From: SAR202 cluster bacterium Io17-Chloro-G6 | GTDB taxonomy: Bacteria > Chloroflexota > Dehalococcoidia > UBA3495 | DNA: 64,000 nucleotides | Direction: 5' to 3' | Assembly (NCBI GenBank): GCA_002816585.1 | Contig: MUCT01000047.1 | Location: 1-64,000, forward strand | Shown: positions 16,773 to 26,012 of the stretch, piece after piece | Position numbering within the stretch: the stretch's first letter is position 1 | Layout of the letters: every line of letters starts with the position of its first letter | Made by a program: the position numbers and the translations under genes | The notes under the pieces: model-generated | Database searches by the model: none | Told to the model about the DNA's origin: nothing | Seen by the model: only the letters and a program-made list of their open reading frames with translations

Positions 16773-17609
16773 ATGCCTTTGGATATACGGGCGAAGTCAA
16801 GCCCAGAACTGAGACCTGGCAGGATTTTTGCCTTCACCGCGTTGGTCATCGCCTTGGCCCTTGCCGCTTGCGGCGGTGGGTCATCCCAGGTATCACCCGG
16901 CGGGTCCGGTAACCTGACCTCAGTGGACGAAGTTTTGGCTGCGGCCCGGGACTCCTTGAGTTCGGTTAATTCCTACCGGATGGAAACGGTGATGGTGGCG
17001 AAGAACGACGTCGATGGCCGCGAAATATCTGCCGGTAACATTAATCTGACTTGGTCCATTCCTGATCGCGTTCAAATGATTATAGTAGGCGCCGATGAAG
17101 GGGACGAAGCGGAGAGAGAAGAATACATATCGACAGACGGCCGGGTAATGGCACGGCGGTCGGCGGCAGGCAATTTTTGGGTGGAATACGACAGGAACGG
17201 GAGTCCCGATGATAGAGAAGCCAGGGGAATTCTGGCCTTGGTCGAAAGATTTTCTGCCGGCCCTAACTTTGTGCCTGAGATGGATGAGGCCGAACTGGTC
17301 GGGAAAATCGAGATTGAGGGCCTAACGGTCTACCACGTTAAGGGAGCCAGTACATTCAGATCGGAGCCTCCGGATGATATGCCAGCCGATGTGGCAGCCG
17401 GCTTCCCAAGGCAGCAGACTGATACGGCCTACGACCTGTACATAAGCGTGGATGACCTCTTGCCTAGAAGGTTGGTCTCGGTGGTCAAAATTTCATGGGA
17501 AACCGCTGCGGGAGATGCACCACCGAGCGAACCCGCTAGAATGGAATCCACGGTCGATTATCTAGACTACAACGCTCCCGTGACCATTGTGCTGCCCAAG
17601 GTCGGCTAG
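16773..17609 (+). CDS. LppX/LprAFG-like lipoprotein
   Basis: A 278-residue secreted lipoprotein. The signal peptide has a hydrophobic core at residues 19-32 and lipobox L30-A-A-C33. The mature part begins with a Gly/Ser linker and then DEVLAAARDSLSSVNSYRMET, the typical start of LppX/LolA-like half-barrel lipid-carrier folds. In mycobacteria such proteins carry lipids to the cell surface. No transporter gene adjoins it; it is divergent from the bicupin gene and convergent with the translin-like gene. The lipid-carrier role is inferred. Confidence 0.8.
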   Translation: MPLDIRAKSSPELRPGRIFAFTALVIALALAACGGGSSQVSPGGSGNLTSVDEVLAAARDSLSSVNSYRMETVMVAKNDVDGREISAGNINLTWSIPDRVQMIIVGADEGDEAEREEYISTDGRVMARRSAAGNFWVEYDRNGSPDDREARGILALVERFSAGPNFVPEMDEAELVGKIEIEGLTVYHVKGASTFRSEPPDDMPADVAAGFPRQQTDTAYDLYISVDDLLPRRLVSVVKISWETAAGDAPPSEPARMESTVDYLDYNAPVTIVLPKVG

Positions 17610-17685
17610 CCGCGGATTCGTTGCCTCCGGGTTGTTGAGCGGTGGTTGGTTGAGGGAAACGGCGCCGGAATCAACCGGGAGTGTC

Positions 17686-18336
17686 TTAGGTCTCTGACCG
17701 GTTGTTCTCCCATTCGGACAGGCGGGCCTCCAGGGAATGTTGCCGCAAGGCCATGGTCAGGTCGCCACGGGTGCGCTCCAGCACGCCGCGCATGGCGTCG
17801 GTGTTGCGCCGAAGGCCGCTGGTAACACCCTCGGGAAAGTCGATGGTCACCAAAACGCTGTACATCTCGTCCATGATGTCCATGAACTCTTCGCAGCCCT
17901 CTATCGCGTCCCGGCGCAGGGTGTCAAGGATGTAGCGGCGAAGCTCTCCGATAACCTCGGCCATGCCGTTGATATAAGCGGCGGCGTCCACTTTCAGATC
18001 ATTGATGCTGGGTATGTCGCCACCTGATATCACCGCCAGGGTAACGTTGGCCTCGGTGAACTCTTTCCGGGCGTCGTTCATGAACCCCGCGTTAAAAATC
18101 TGGGGGCTGCTCTCCCTGATGTGGTCCGCTTCTTGGAGCCTGGCCGACCCCCTGCCAATCAGTTCGCGGGCGTCATCAAAGGCGCCACGGTGGACGGCCC
18201 GGATGGCGTTGGCGGAGAACCGGATCACTTCCCTGGAAACCGACAATGCCTGTTCACGGTCCCGGTTGACTTCAGCGAGTTCATCGATGACAGAGGTCCC
18301 GATCTCGGAAAGGTGGGAGCTATAGCGGGATGGCAT
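17686..18336 (-). CDS. translin/TRAX-like RNA-binding protein
   Basis: A 216-residue all-helical protein of the translin family, known for single-stranded nucleic-acid binding and, in TRAX, for Mg-dependent RNase activity. The family signature ARKEFTEANV (residues 89-98) places acids E92 and E95 where TRAX has catalytic glutamates. The C-terminal block DFPEGVTSGLRRNTDAMRGV is strongly conserved in translins, followed by ERTRGDL. Its ATG overlaps the ThiE stop as TAATG, so the two are translationally coupled. Bacterial translins are uncommon and sometimes mis-named haloacid dehalogenase. RNA processing is possible but unproven. Confidence 0.85.
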   Translation of the reverse strand: MPSRYSSHLSEIGTSVIDELAEVNRDREQALSVSREVIRFSANAIRAVHRGAFDDARELIGRGSARLQEADHIRESSPQIFNAGFMNDARKEFTEANVTLAVISGGDIPSINDLKVDAAAYINGMAEVIGELRRYILDTLRRDAIEGCEEFMDIMDEMYSVLVTIDFPEGVTSGLRRNTDAMRGVLERTRGDLTMALRQHSLEARLSEWENNRSET

Positions 18337-19322
18337 TAAACTCTCCCCCCGGCGTCTTCAATCACCTTGACCAGTAGGGCGGCGGCGGCTTCCGGATCCG
18401 GCGCGGAGCCCACCGCGGCGGTCACGCAGATTGCGTCAGCCCCAGCCTCAATCACCGGTGCGGCATTCTCGGCATTGATGCCGCCGATGGCCACCAGAGG
18501 AGTTTGGGCCGTCTCCCGGGCCAGGCGCAATTGCTCGATACCCTGGGGAGGGCGGCCCACGCCTTTGGTGGCGGTGTGGTAGATAGCCCCGAATGCCACG
18601 TGGTCTGCGCCCATTCGCTCTGATTCCACCAGCTCTTCCAGTTCATGATTGGACCGGCCCAATACCTGGCTGGGCATAAGCACCCGCCGGGCCTGGTCCA
18701 CGGGCAGGTCGGTTTGGCCCACATGTAGTCCCGCAGAGCCGACAATGGCCGCGACGTCCGCATGGTCGTTAATGATTAGCGACGATCCCCATTCCAAGCA
18801 AAGTTGCTGCAGGCTAATGGCCAATGGCAGAGACTCGCCCTTATCCCGCAGTTTGTCCCTGAGTTGCAACATCCGTGCGCCGCCCCTGATTGCAGCCTCG
18901 GCTATCTCCAGCGGTTCCCGGCCGCCGGTGACCTGTGGGTCGATGATCACGTAGAGGCCGCGTACGAGGTCCGCCTTGTCGTGGCGGGCCAACGACCCAA
19001 GTTGGAGGGTAAGGTCTTCCAAGACGCGCGTCACCGCCGCCACGGTCTCCCAGCCCAGCGGGTTGGCGGGCGATGATTCTTCCAGATGGGATAGCAGGTC
19101 CTCGGCAATGGTGACCAGTTCCAGGGTCTGTTGGGCGGTGGTAGGTGGGCCGTCATCGGTTTCGGCCATCGCCGATGGTGAGGGCATGGCCGGAATCATC
19201 TCCCGCAGATTCTGAAGGGCGGGTGTCGGTGATTGCGCCGGCGGAACGAACCGGGACGCGGCCTCAAGACAATGGAAGAGCGCCTGGTAACGGCTTTGGC
19301 CGGGGCCACCGGCAGTGGTCAC
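18336..19322 (-). CDS. thiE: thiamine-phosphate synthase with unrecognised N-terminal helical extension
   Basis: A 328-residue protein whose last 210 residues are ThiE: LYVIIDPQVTGGREP opens the barrel, QLRDK binds the pyrimidine, IINDHADV, HVGQTDLP, GRSNHE and VAIGGINAENA follow in order. It joins HMP-PP and thiazole phosphate to thiamine phosphate. The first ~115 residues are mostly helical and rich in Thr/Ser/Pro; they do not look like the ThiD2 domain of cyanobacterial ThiE fusions. The GTG start overlaps the zinc-ribbon stop (GTGA) and the stop overlaps the translin start, so all three are coupled. No other thiamine gene or TPP riboswitch is visible. Confidence 0.88.
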   Translation of the reverse strand: MTTAGGPGQSRYQALFHCLEAASRFVPPAQSPTPALQNLREMIPAMPSPSAMAETDDGPPTTAQQTLELVTIAEDLLSHLEESSPANPLGWETVAAVTRVLEDLTLQLGSLARHDKADLVRGLYVIIDPQVTGGREPLEIAEAAIRGGARMLQLRDKLRDKGESLPLAISLQQLCLEWGSSLIINDHADVAAIVGSAGLHVGQTDLPVDQARRVLMPSQVLGRSNHELEELVESERMGADHVAFGAIYHTATKGVGRPPQGIEQLRLARETAQTPLVAIGGINAENAAPVIEAGADAICVTAAVGSAPDPEAAAALLVKVIEDAGGRV

Positions 19323-19660
19323 AGGTCCAAGCCCTTGGGCGTTTCTCCCGAGCGCGCGGCGTCGATGTTGTCCCGGACCGACTGGGGCATCTCCATACCG
19401 TGCTTAGAGAACGCCGACTCCACGTTACGTCCGATGTTCCGCGGGTCGCTGTAATAATCAGGGGAACGGTGCTCGCTGCCTGGGGCGAAACTTTCATGAA
19501 CCGATGCCACCGTCTTGCCCATGGCGAAGGACGACATGCGCCGCTCCATGTCCTCGCTTTGGCAGTGGGAGCAGACTGGCTGGAGCTCACTGTTGATTGT
19601 CTTCACGAAGAACGATGAGACCTTGGCGCAGGCCTGACACCGGTATTCATAGGTGGGCAT
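19319..19660 (-). CDS. FmdB-family zinc ribbon protein (paralogue 1)
   Basis: A 113-residue FmdB/CxxC_CxxC_SSSS protein. It begins PTYEYRCQAC, with C8-x2-C11 and a second pair C30-x2-C33 (CSHC), forming one zinc ribbon at residues 1-45; the rest is a charged, probably disordered tail. FmdB proteins are common small regulators of unclear role. Its stop overlaps the ThiE GTG start. A second FmdB gene lies 43 bases upstream on the same strand and shares layout but not tail sequence. Confidence 0.85.
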   Translation of the reverse strand: MPTYEYRCQACAKVSSFFVKTINSELQPVCSHCQSEDMERRMSSFAMGKTVASVHESFAPGSEHRSPDYYSDPRNIGRNVESAFSKHGMEMPQSVRDNIDAARSGETPKGLDL

Positions 19661-19702
19661 GGAGTAGTTCTCCTCGGGACAGCGGTCAGGATTCAGTTCG
19701 AG

Positions 19703-20017
19703 CTAGGAATCTTTGATCTCACGCCGTTCGCGGTCGAACTCCGGAGTTGTCTGGCCGCCCATCTCCTTCTTGACCCTGCCCATGTAGGAATCGATGCTGG
19801 CTGGGCTGTTCTCATCGACGTCACTGGTCGTTTCCCGGCTGGGCGCCCAATTGAGGCTGTCGCCCCAGGCAGCACGGAAAGAGAATTTGGAGATCAGGCG
19901 CTGCAAGTCGGCGCCTCCGCAGTGCTCGCACTCAGGCTGTTTGTCCTCAGACCAGCTATAGACCAAGACTGAGGTAACTTTTTGGCAGTCGCCGCAACGG
20001 TATTCGTAGAGTGGCAC
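19703..20017 (-). CDS. FmdB-family zinc ribbon protein (paralogue 2)
   Basis: A 104-residue FmdB zinc ribbon: PLYEYRCGDC at the start and CEHCGG near residues 30-35 give two CxxC pairs. The remaining 65 residues are polar and end in a Lys/Glu/Arg-rich helix. The GTG at 20017 aligns with the family N-terminus; an upstream frame to 20077 adds 20 residues unlike any FmdB. It appears to be the first gene of the FmdB-FmdB-ThiE-translin unit. Function unknown. Confidence 0.78.
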   Translation of the reverse strand: MPLYEYRCGDCQKVTSVLVYSWSEDKQPECEHCGGADLQRLISKFSFRAAWGDSLNWAPSRETTSDVDENSPASIDSYMGRVKKEMGGQTTPEFDRERREIKDS

Positions 20018-20364
20018 GGTATGTCCGAGCTTGGAGACAGATTTGTGCCCGATTAGGGACAGCTCCCATTCTAGCATGGCGGGTCTAATCGTTGTCCCTC
20101 GACTGTAGGTGCTTCAAACCCCCAGTCTGTTTCTGCGCTTCAGGTTACGTTGGGGATGGGCCTTTGGGTCCGCCGGCCGGGCGATTTTGGCCCCGGTATT
20201 TGGTTCCGTTGGTGCTTGGGAGGGCAAAATTCCGCTAAGAGAATAATAAGGGGGACCAGACACGGAGGTTTCCCGGGTTGGAATCAGCCGAGTCTACCCA
20301 GGTGGCTGAGAGGAGCTTTCTCGAAACCGAGGAAGCCGTCTTACGCCAGAGAAAGCTGATCATC
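20018..20364. other. intergenic region between zinc ribbon and histidine kinase genes
   Basis: About 350 bases between divergent genes. It should hold the promoters of both units, but no clear -35/-10 pair was found. An open frame runs from TTG 20278 into the kinase but lacks a ribosome site and family resemblance. No RNA gene or repeat is seen. Confidence 0.5.
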
Positions 20365-22194
20365 ATGAATCTCAAAATAAAACTGGGTTTGCTGTTTGGT
20401 TCCTTGACCATTCTCCTGATTGTCAGCGCGTCATTGTCCTACCTGCTGGTAAAAAGGATCGACAACGACGTACAGAATCTGGGAAGGGTTGAGGAGCCTC
20501 TGGTTGAGGCCGTGGTTACGATGGAGATCAGCATCGGCAAGGGCAGCGAATCAATAATCGCATATTCCATCGACAACGAGAGCGTATATATTCAGGAATT
20601 CAAAGAAGCCAACATTGAATTCACGCGAGCTTTGGAGGAATACAACTCCCTGTCCAGGAGCGATGAGGAAACGTTCGCTGGCCGAAGGATTGCGGAAATT
20701 CAGACTGGGTTCGAAGAGCTCAGCAACGAAATCATCAGAGCCACCGACCGCATGAATGCTGGGCTAGTGGGACTCGGCGACGATATAACAGATATCCAAG
20801 AAATCCTGTTTGACCAGATAGAGCATCAGATCGATCCAAATACCCTTGATGGCCTCTCAAAGATTGAAGCTGTGCTGAGCCTATCCATCGATGTCGATGA
20901 GGTTTTGCTCGATGTTCAATCCTACGTATCCGGTCCGGATGACGAGGCCCGCCCAGCCCTGCAGGGAAGAAGAGAGGAATTCAAAGAGGTTGATGCTCTG
21001 TTCGATTTCAGCCAGCTATCCGTAGTGGAAGAGGATTTTACCGGCGCACTCGACGCGGTTTTCATGGGGGTGGTGACCTCTGGCGAAGGTGTCATGGACG
21101 AGATGGATGAACTGCGTCATCTCATCGTACAGATGGAAGATGACCTTGAGAACATCGACCGAATCATGGGTGAGGAGATCCAGCCGCTCTTATTCGCCCA
21201 AACGGCCCGACGGCTGATTGACGCTGAAGCGTCGGTGGATGTTGCGGTATTGGCCGCTTTCATATTGATTGGTCTAGGCGCTGTCGTCGGTGTCGGGGCA
21301 GCGGCGGTTGTGGTTCGGCAAATCGTCAATCCCATCGTGAGGTTGACCGACGCGGCGGTCGGCCTTGGCAAGGGAGACCTTGGAGTAAGGGCGGACGTTG
21401 AATCTAGGGATGAGATCGGCATCCTGGCAGATTCATTCAATCAGATGGCCGCCGCGCGCCAACAGGGGGAGGAGGACCTCAAAGCCGCCCAGGATGAGAT
21501 TCTCCGGACGGAGAAATTGGCGGTCATCGGCCAGTGGTCTGGGGGAATCGCCCATGACCTTCGGAATCCCATCGGCGCCATCAAGAGCGCTGGTTTCATG
21601 ATTAAAAAGGGACTGATTTCTGAAGGAGTCACTGATGCCGATAACAAACTCGGGAAGTACGTCGAAGTTATCGACCAGCAGGTAATCAAATCCAACCAGA
21701 TCATCACCGACTTGATGACTTTCGTAAAAACTGGCACGTTCGCGCTGACGGAGACCGACTTGAACCTGGTGCTGGAAGAATCTTTGGAAACTTTGGTCAA
21801 GCACGACAATATCGAATTGTCGCGGGAAGCCAACCCAGACCTGTCCCCGGTGATGGCCGATGGTGGTCAACTGCAACGCGTCTTCTTGAATCTGGCCAAC
21901 AATGCCCAAGAAGCGATGCCCGGAGGGGGAGTGTTGACTGTCAGCGCCAAGAACGTCAACAACCGCGTGGAAATTAATTTCACCGACACGGGAGAAGGTA
22001 TTAGCGAAGAAAACATCGGGAAGGTTTTTGACCCGCTGTTCACCCGGAAAGCCCAAGGCACCGGTCTGGGGTTGGCGGTTTGCCAGGAAATTATTCAGCG
22101 CCACGGTGGAACAATCGCTGTACGCCAAAATGAGGAACCATCCGGCGGGACAGTATTCCAAATCAATTTACCTGTGGCTGTTAATCAGTGTTAA
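20365..22194 (+). CDS. membrane sensor histidine kinase with HAMP domain
   Basis: A 609-residue kinase. TM1 is at residues about 8-30, followed by a roughly 280-residue mostly helical extracytoplasmic sensor (probably a helical bundle), TM2 at about 294-318, HAMP (RQIVNPIVRLTDAAVGLGKG), a short coiled linker, HisKA with the H-box GGIAHDLRNPIGAIK, and HATPase with N-box NLANNAQEAMPGG, DTGEGIS and GTGLGLAVCQE. All motifs needed for activity are present. ATG 20365 gives a proper signal anchor. It stands 30 bases before a two-receiver regulator and is probably its partner. The signal is unknown. Confidence 0.9.
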   Translation: MNLKIKLGLLFGSLTILLIVSASLSYLLVKRIDNDVQNLGRVEEPLVEAVVTMEISIGKGSESIIAYSIDNESVYIQEFKEANIEFTRALEEYNSLSRSDEETFAGRRIAEIQTGFEELSNEIIRATDRMNAGLVGLGDDITDIQEILFDQIEHQIDPNTLDGLSKIEAVLSLSIDVDEVLLDVQSYVSGPDDEARPALQGRREEFKEVDALFDFSQLSVVEEDFTGALDAVFMGVVTSGEGVMDEMDELRHLIVQMEDDLENIDRIMGEEIQPLLFAQTARRLIDAEASVDVAVLAAFILIGLGAVVGVGAAAVVVRQIVNPIVRLTDAAVGLGKGDLGVRADVESRDEIGILADSFNQMAAARQQGEEDLKAAQDEILRTEKLAVIGQWSGGIAHDLRNPIGAIKSAGFMIKKGLISEGVTDADNKLGKYVEVIDQQVIKSNQIITDLMTFVKTGTFALTETDLNLVLEESLETLVKHDNIELSREANPDLSPVMADGGQLQRVFLNLANNAQEAMPGGGVLTVSAKNVNNRVEINFTDTGEGISEENIGKVFDPLFTRKAQGTGLGLAVCQEIIQRHGGTIAVRQNEEPSGGTVFQINLPVAVNQC

Positions 22195-22223
22195 TCAGCA
22201 GGAAGTTAACGGAGGAATAGAAA

Positions 22224-22976
22224 ATGACGGGTAGGATCATGGTCGTCGACGACGACCGGGGCACGCTTTTCATGGTCACCGAGATTCTCAAGGATTCAGG
22301 ATATCAAGTTGCCGACGTCGAAGATGGGTTCCAGGCGATCGAGCTGGCATCAAAAGAATCCTTCGCATTGGTTTTCATGGACATCAGTCTGCCCGGCATG
22401 GACGGGGTTGAGGCTTTCAGACAGATCAAATTAGTCAGTCCCGGTACCCCGGTGATAATGATGACCGGCTTTACTGTTGAAGAACTGGTTTGCCGGGCCT
22501 TGAGCCAGGGCGCCTACACGGTCCTTTACGAGCCTCTAGATGTGACAAGCTTGATGCAAGCGGCAAAAGACGTGCTTGAAGGCCCCTGCGTTCTGGTGTT
22601 CGATGGAGGCCCGGACATCCAGGAATCTATCAAAACGAAAGTCGAGCGCCTAGGTCATCAAGCCGCCCTGGCTTCCACCTGGCGCCAGGCAGTTGAACAC
22701 GTCGAATCAAAGCAATATGGTGTGATACTAGTGAATATCGGTAAGCCTGGAGCAGAAGGATTTGAGGACTGCCGCTTGATCGTGGAATCGGACGCTTCAG
22801 CCAAGGTTATTTTCATAACGACGCATGATTTGAATGAATGCGCCCGTCAGTCGCTGATTGCCGGAGCATTCTCACTTGTAACTAAACCGGTCGATCCGGA
22901 ATCCTTGATAGCCTTGGCGGACTCTTTCGCCGGCGCCACAAACGATGGCACACTTGGCTCCGTGCGAGCGGCATAA
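22224..22976 (+). CDS. tandem-receiver response regulator with complementary degenerate domains
   Basis: A 250-residue protein of two receiver domains and no output domain. Receiver 1 (residues 4-118) keeps D9-D10-D11, phosphoacceptor D53 and T81, but the invariant lysine is E103 (LYEP instead of KP). Receiver 2 (122-238) keeps lysine K221 and T199/T200, but the phosphoacceptor is N171 (LVNIGKPG). Thus one domain may be phosphorylated but lacks the usual switch lysine, and the other cannot be phosphorylated at the normal site. GGAGG lies 8 bases before the ATG. It follows the HAMP kinase in the same operon. Confidence 0.9.
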   Translation: MTGRIMVVDDDRGTLFMVTEILKDSGYQVADVEDGFQAIELASKESFALVFMDISLPGMDGVEAFRQIKLVSPGTPVIMMTGFTVEELVCRALSQGAYTVLYEPLDVTSLMQAAKDVLEGPCVLVFDGGPDIQESIKTKVERLGHQAALASTWRQAVEHVESKQYGVILVNIGKPGAEGFEDCRLIVESDASAKVIFITTHDLNECARQSLIAGAFSLVTKPVDPESLIALADSFAGATNDGTLGSVRAA

Positions 22977-23167
22977 GGAACACTGGGCTAGCCGCCATTC
23001 TGATGCCTGTGATGCACGGCAATCGCGCGGACTGGCCCTAGCTATTGTATAATGCGGCCACCCTAGCCGCCGGTTTTCAAGACTGACGGCAAGCTTCGAC
23101 CGTGAGTCGACGCTCTCGATTCCATCGGAACGTCGGGGGATGAAACCGGACCTACTGAGGTGCCGCC

Positions 23168-26002
23168 ATGGCGGATGAACAAGCGCACACTCTGCCCCTC
23201 TTCGGTGACGACACACCCGAAGCGTCAGACCCTTCCACCTCATTGGAAACCCCGGAATCCCCGAAAACCATAACCCGCGAACCCTTGCTGATGATCATGG
23301 ACGGTCACGCCATGGTCCACCGGTCGTTTCGCGCCATCTCCACCCAGCGCCACCTGACCGTTAACGCCACCGGCGAGGACGTAACCGGAGTCTTCGGCTT
23401 CACCAACGTGTTTCTGCGGGCGCTGCAAGAGTGGAACCCCGCCTATTGCGCCATCGCCTTCGATACATCAGCCCCCACCTTCCGCCACAAGCAGTTCGAA
23501 GCCTACAAAGCCCAGCGAGAAGCGACTCCCGAAGAGCTGCGGCCCCAATTCGGCCGGGTGAAACAGCTTATGGAGTCCTTCGGAGTCCCGGTGTATGAAT
23601 TGGATGGCTGGGAAGCAGACGACGTCATCGGTACCCTGTCTGCCCAGGCCGAGAAGATGGGGCTGGATTCGGTGATCCTCACCGGCGACCGGGACACCTT
23701 CCAATTGATCTCTCCCAAAGTAAGGGTGGACCTCGCTTCCAGTATTCAGGACCGAAAGGTCTACGATGAAGCGGAGTTGCAGGACCGCTATTCGGGTCTC
23801 ATCGCTGCGCAGCAGACCGATTTCAAGTCGCTTCTAGGCGACACCTCCGACAACATACCCGGCGTCCCCAAGGTGGGAGAGAAAACCGCCATCGCCCTGC
23901 TCAACGATTACCATAACCTGGAGGGCATCTACGAGCATATCGAAGACGTGACCCGGCCCAGCGTGAAACAATCACTGGCTGAGCACAAAGATCGTGCCTT
24001 TACCAACCGGGAGTTGATGACCATCGACCGAAACAGCCCGGTGGAACTTGACCTGGAAACGGCAAAATTCGGTTCATTCGACCGGAACGCCGTGGTCGCG
24101 TTAATGACCGAGTTGGAGTTCTTCACGGTTATTCCCCGGATTCCGGAAACCGATTCCGCTCAGAGCTGGTCGAGCGAAGCCGCATCTCCGATACAGGCTC
24201 CCGGCGAAGGCCTCGATTACACCGTAGTGCAGACCAAAGAGCAGCTGGGCCAGATGATCGCGGCGTTGCGTGAGGCCGGCGGCTTCTCTTTCGACACCGA
24301 GACCACGGGCCTGGACGCAGTCCAGGCAGGCTTGGTCGGGCTTAGTTTTGCTACTGCCCCCGCCGTGGCATGGTACGTCCCGGTGGGACATCAACAGGGC
24401 CAGCAGATCCCGGTGGAGGAAGTTCTGGCGGCGGTACGGCCGCTGTTCGAGTCTCCCGATATCGACAAGTGCGCCCACAACGCCAACTACGACATGACAA
24501 TACTGGCCAGCCACGGTATCAACTGCCAGGGGGTCAACTTCGACACCATGGTTGCCGCCCACCTGCTGAGCCGAGGTCATCTGGGCCTCAAGGGTTTGGC
24601 GCTGGACGTGCTAGGCCAGGAGATGACGCCAATCTCGGAGTTGATCGGCACCGGCCGCAAGCAGATATCCTTTGACCAAGTGGACATCGACAAGGCAGCG
24701 CCCTACGCCGCAGCCGACGCCGACATGACCGAACGTCTTCACCAGGCCTTCGAGGAGCCCATCGAACGGGACGGCTTGGGTTCGTTGATGGCCGACCTGG
24801 AAATGCCCCTGGTGCCGGTGCTGGTGACCATGCAGCGGCACGGCATCAAGCTGGACTCCGCCGTGCTTCGAGAGATGTCGGAGGACCTGAGACAGCAGAT
24901 GTTCCAGGTAGAGGAGAGTCTCTACCAGTCCATCGGCCACACGGTAAACATCAACTCGCCCCTACAGTTGAGCGACCTTCTATTCAAAGAGATCGGCCTG
25001 CCCAAGACCAAGCGCACCAAGACCGGCTATTCCACCGACGCCAACTCGCTGGAAGGGCTCAAGGGCCTGCACCCGGTGGTAGACCAGATTCTGGAGTACC
25101 GCCAGGTGTCCAAGCTAAAGTCGACCTACGTGGACGCCCTGCCGGACATGGTGAATCCGGCGACAGGAAGGGTGCACACCAGCTATAACCAGGCGGGGTC
25201 CGCCACGGGCCGCATGTCCAGCAGCGACCCCAATTTACAGAACATACCCATCCGCACCGAGTTGGGCCGTCAGGTGAGAAGGGCATTCGTGGCCGACGCC
25301 GCGCCGGATTGGCTGCTGTTCTCCGCCGACTATTCCCAGATAGAACTGCGGGTGCTGGCCCATATTTCCCAAGACCCGGGCCTGCTTGAAGCCTTCAAAA
25401 GGGGCGAGGATATCCATGCCTCTACGGCCTCGTTGATGTTCGATGTGCCGGTTAATGATGTTGACTCTGAGCAGCGCCGCATCGCCAAGGTGTTGAACTT
25501 CGGTGTGATTTATGGCCTCTCGCCCCATGGGATATCGCAACAAACGGGCTTCAGTAGGGAGGAAGGGGCCACTTTTATCGAGACCTATTTCGCCAAATAC
25601 CCTGGCATCAACGAATACTTGGAGAAGGTGAAAGTCGAAGCTAGAGTGAGTCAATATGTCGAGACTTTGTTGGGTCGGCGCCGCTATCTGCCGGACATAA
25701 ATAGCCCCAACTTCAACGTGCGCGGTGGGGCGGAGCGGATGGCCATCAACATGCCAATCCAAGGCACTGCGGCCGACATCATGAAATTGGCCATGATTCG
25801 GGTGCAGAATCGGCTGGATGATGAAGGACTGCGCACCAAGATGTTGTTGCAAGTGCACGACGAGCTGGTATTCGAAACTCCCAAGGAAGAGATGGACGCC
25901 CTCAGGGACTTGGTGTTCGACGAGATGCCCGCCGCAATGGACTTGGACGTAACCCTAAAAGTCGATGCCAAGTGGGGTCCCACCTGGGGCGACATGGAGT
26001 AG
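23168..26002 (+). CDS. polA: DNA polymerase I
   Basis: A 944-residue full-length Pol I. The 5'-nuclease domain (about 40-330) contains GWEADDVIGTLS, LTGDRDTFQL and GDTSDNIPGVPKVGEKTA. The 3'-5' exonuclease keeps all three motifs: DTETTG (ExoI), NANYD (ExoII) and YAAADAD (ExoIII), so proofreading should be active, unlike in many Pol I proteins that have lost it. The polymerase domain has DYSQIELR, RRIAKVLNFGVIYG and QVHDELVFE. It acts in repair and Okazaki-fragment processing. A TATAAT at 23048-23053 may be its -10 element. The N-terminal 35 residues are Asp/Thr-rich and variable. Confidence 0.97.
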   Translation: MADEQAHTLPLFGDDTPEASDPSTSLETPESPKTITREPLLMIMDGHAMVHRSFRAISTQRHLTVNATGEDVTGVFGFTNVFLRALQEWNPAYCAIAFDTSAPTFRHKQFEAYKAQREATPEELRPQFGRVKQLMESFGVPVYELDGWEADDVIGTLSAQAEKMGLDSVILTGDRDTFQLISPKVRVDLASSIQDRKVYDEAELQDRYSGLIAAQQTDFKSLLGDTSDNIPGVPKVGEKTAIALLNDYHNLEGIYEHIEDVTRPSVKQSLAEHKDRAFTNRELMTIDRNSPVELDLETAKFGSFDRNAVVALMTELEFFTVIPRIPETDSAQSWSSEAASPIQAPGEGLDYTVVQTKEQLGQMIAALREAGGFSFDTETTGLDAVQAGLVGLSFATAPAVAWYVPVGHQQGQQIPVEEVLAAVRPLFESPDIDKCAHNANYDMTILASHGINCQGVNFDTMVAAHLLSRGHLGLKGLALDVLGQEMTPISELIGTGRKQISFDQVDIDKAAPYAAADADMTERLHQAFEEPIERDGLGSLMADLEMPLVPVLVTMQRHGIKLDSAVLREMSEDLRQQMFQVEESLYQSIGHTVNINSPLQLSDLLFKEIGLPKTKRTKTGYSTDANSLEGLKGLHPVVDQILEYRQVSKLKSTYVDALPDMVNPATGRVHTSYNQAGSATGRMSSSDPNLQNIPIRTELGRQVRRAFVADAAPDWLLFSADYSQIELRVLAHISQDPGLLEAFKRGEDIHASTASLMFDVPVNDVDSEQRRIAKVLNFGVIYGLSPHGISQQTGFSREEGATFIETYFAKYPGINEYLEKVKVEARVSQYVETLLGRRRYLPDINSPNFNVRGGAERMAINMPIQGTAADIMKLAMIRVQNRLDDEGLRTKMLLQVHDELVFETPKEEMDALRDLVFDEMPAAMDLDVTLKVDAKWGPTWGDME

Positions 26003-26012
26003 GTGGGGATTC

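Noticed and set aside
18336..19322. TPP riboswitch ahead of thiE
   Set aside because: The gene overlaps the upstream zinc-ribbon gene and no THI-box was seen in the leader of the operon.
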